Of a stretch of 62,209 nt of DNA, positions 61,695 to 62,209 are shown in pieces. This DNA is from Gammaproteobacteria bacterium (GTDB lineage: Bacteria > Pseudomonadota > Gammaproteobacteria > JAJDOJ01), in assembly GCA_026984215.1 (NCBI GenBank), contig JALSSO010000057.1, forward strand, positions 1-62,209. Reading direction: 5' to 3'. The translations under genes were made by a program, and so were the position numbers. Position 1 is the first letter of the stretch; every line of letters begins with the position of its first letter. Below the pieces are notes generated by a model. The model saw only the letters and a program-made list of their open reading frames with translations. It was not told where the DNA came from and made no database searches.

Positions 61695-62209
61695 CAGCGC
61701 CCACGCAAGAACAACCGATCCAGCGCCTGCAGGTCGAGCTGCACCCACGTGGGCCGACCATGGTTGCACTGGCCGCTGCGCTCGGTGTTCTCCATGGCAC
61801 GCAGCAGGGCGTTCATCTCCTCCAAACTCAATCGGCGGTGGGCACGGAGCGAACCGTGGCAGGCCAAGGTGGCCAACAGCCGGTCGATCTCCGCCGCCAC
61901 CCGCAGACTCGTGCCATGGGTGCCGAGATCGGCCAGGACATCGCGCACCAGCCGTTCGGCGTCGGCCCCGGCGAGGGCGGCGGGCACCGCGCGCACCCGC
62001 AATTCCGCAGGACCGGTCCGGTCGATTTCCAACCCGATCCGAGCAAGATCCACCTGAGCCTCCTCGGCCAGGTCCGCCTCGTGGACCGAGACCCGCATGC
62101 ACACCGGCACGAGCAGCCGCTGGACCGCCGGCTGGCGCGCGTGCCAGGACCGCTTCATCCGCTCATAGGTGATCCGCTCGTGGGCGGCGTGCATGTCCAC
62201 CACCACCAG
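61694..62209 (-). CDS. mutL: DNA mismatch repair protein MutL (C-terminal part)
   Basis: The window holds the last 171 codons; the gene continues past the right edge. [17 protein letters not shown] opens the C-terminal dimerisation domain and [21 protein letters not shown] with [13 protein letters not shown] closes it. ACHGS and the GQCNHGRPT end are typical of MutL. No DQHA(x)2E(x)4E endonuclease motif is present (the position reads [12 protein letters not shown]), in line with methyl-directed gammaproteobacterial MutL rather than nuclease-type. Confidence 0.95.
   Translation of the reverse strand: MVVVDMHAAHERITYERMKRSWHARQPAVQRLLVPVCMRVSVHEADLAEEAQVDLARIGLEIDRTGPAELRVRAVPAALAGADAERLVRDVLADLGTHGTSLRVAAEIDRLLATLACHGSLRAHRRLSLEEMNALLRAMENTERSGQCNHGRPTWVQLDLQALDRLFLRGR

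Overview
The window is a gene-dense, high-GC (mid-60s percent by eye) chromosomal segment of a gammaproteobacterium. Gene content (hflK-hflC-DUF2065-hisZ-purA, hfq-hflX, mutL-miaA, YoaA-type helicase, PBP1b, rplJ leader, tRNA-Tyr/Gly/Thr-tuf-tRNA-Trp-secE) is gammaproteobacterial. A small secreted Gly/Pro/Tyr/Trp-rich protein resembling sulfur globule envelope proteins points to a sulfur oxidiser of the Chromatiales/Ectothiorhodospiraceae type. No mobile element, CRISPR array or prophage was seen. The genus is inferred, not shown.

Layout. 1-14,140: housekeeping genes: start of a small (DUF2970-like) protein, a UMF1-type MFS transporter, a membrane diguanylate cyclase, ppk1, yoaA-type helicase coupled to mrcB (PBP1b), and divergently a phosphotransferase/P-loop kinase fusion and a DUF4412 secreted protein; then ispF-ispD-SAM hydrolase overlapping head to tail on the minus strand. 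14,229-47,029: one uninterrupted minus-strand translation/transcription block read right to left: tRNA-Tyr, tRNA-Gly, tRNA-Thr, tuf, tRNA-Trp, secE-nusG-rplK-rplA-rplJ-rplL-rpoB-rpoC, rpsL-rpsG-fusA-tuf-rpsJ, then rplC through rpmJ, then rpsM-rpsK-rpsD-rpoA-rplQ. It is punctuated by sigma-70 promoters (before tRNA-Tyr, rpsL and rplC) and hairpins (tRNA-Trp/secE, rplJ leader, rplL/rpoB, rpoC/rpsL, rpsJ/rplC, end of rplQ). 47,253-53,299: accessory part: UDP-glucose dehydrogenase, the sulfur-globule-like gene, and a four-gene operon for a tungsten aldehyde oxidoreductase of the three-subunit AorABC type plus a MoaD-like protein. 53,300-62,209: minus-strand genes: nucleotidyltransferase, purA, hisZ, DUF2065, hflC, hflK, hflX, hfq, miaA and the end of mutL.

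The most interesting part is the 435-bp region between the sulfur-globule-like gene and the aor operon (48,997-49,430). It carries a near-consensus sigma-54 promoter for aor, two identical-arm inverted repeats (GACA-N3-TGTC) three helical turns apart about 107 and 138 bp upstream of the predicted start site, an FNR-type palindrome, and a sigma-70 promoter for the divergent sulfur-globule-like gene. This suggests aldehyde oxidation under an enhancer-dependent activator, with an oxygen-responsive site placed between the two units. Other points: the two tuf copies appear identical with sharp borders at the reading frame and use codons unlike all neighbours; and two ribosomal-protein promoters (rpsL, rplC) both place a strong hairpin at about +7 of the transcript.
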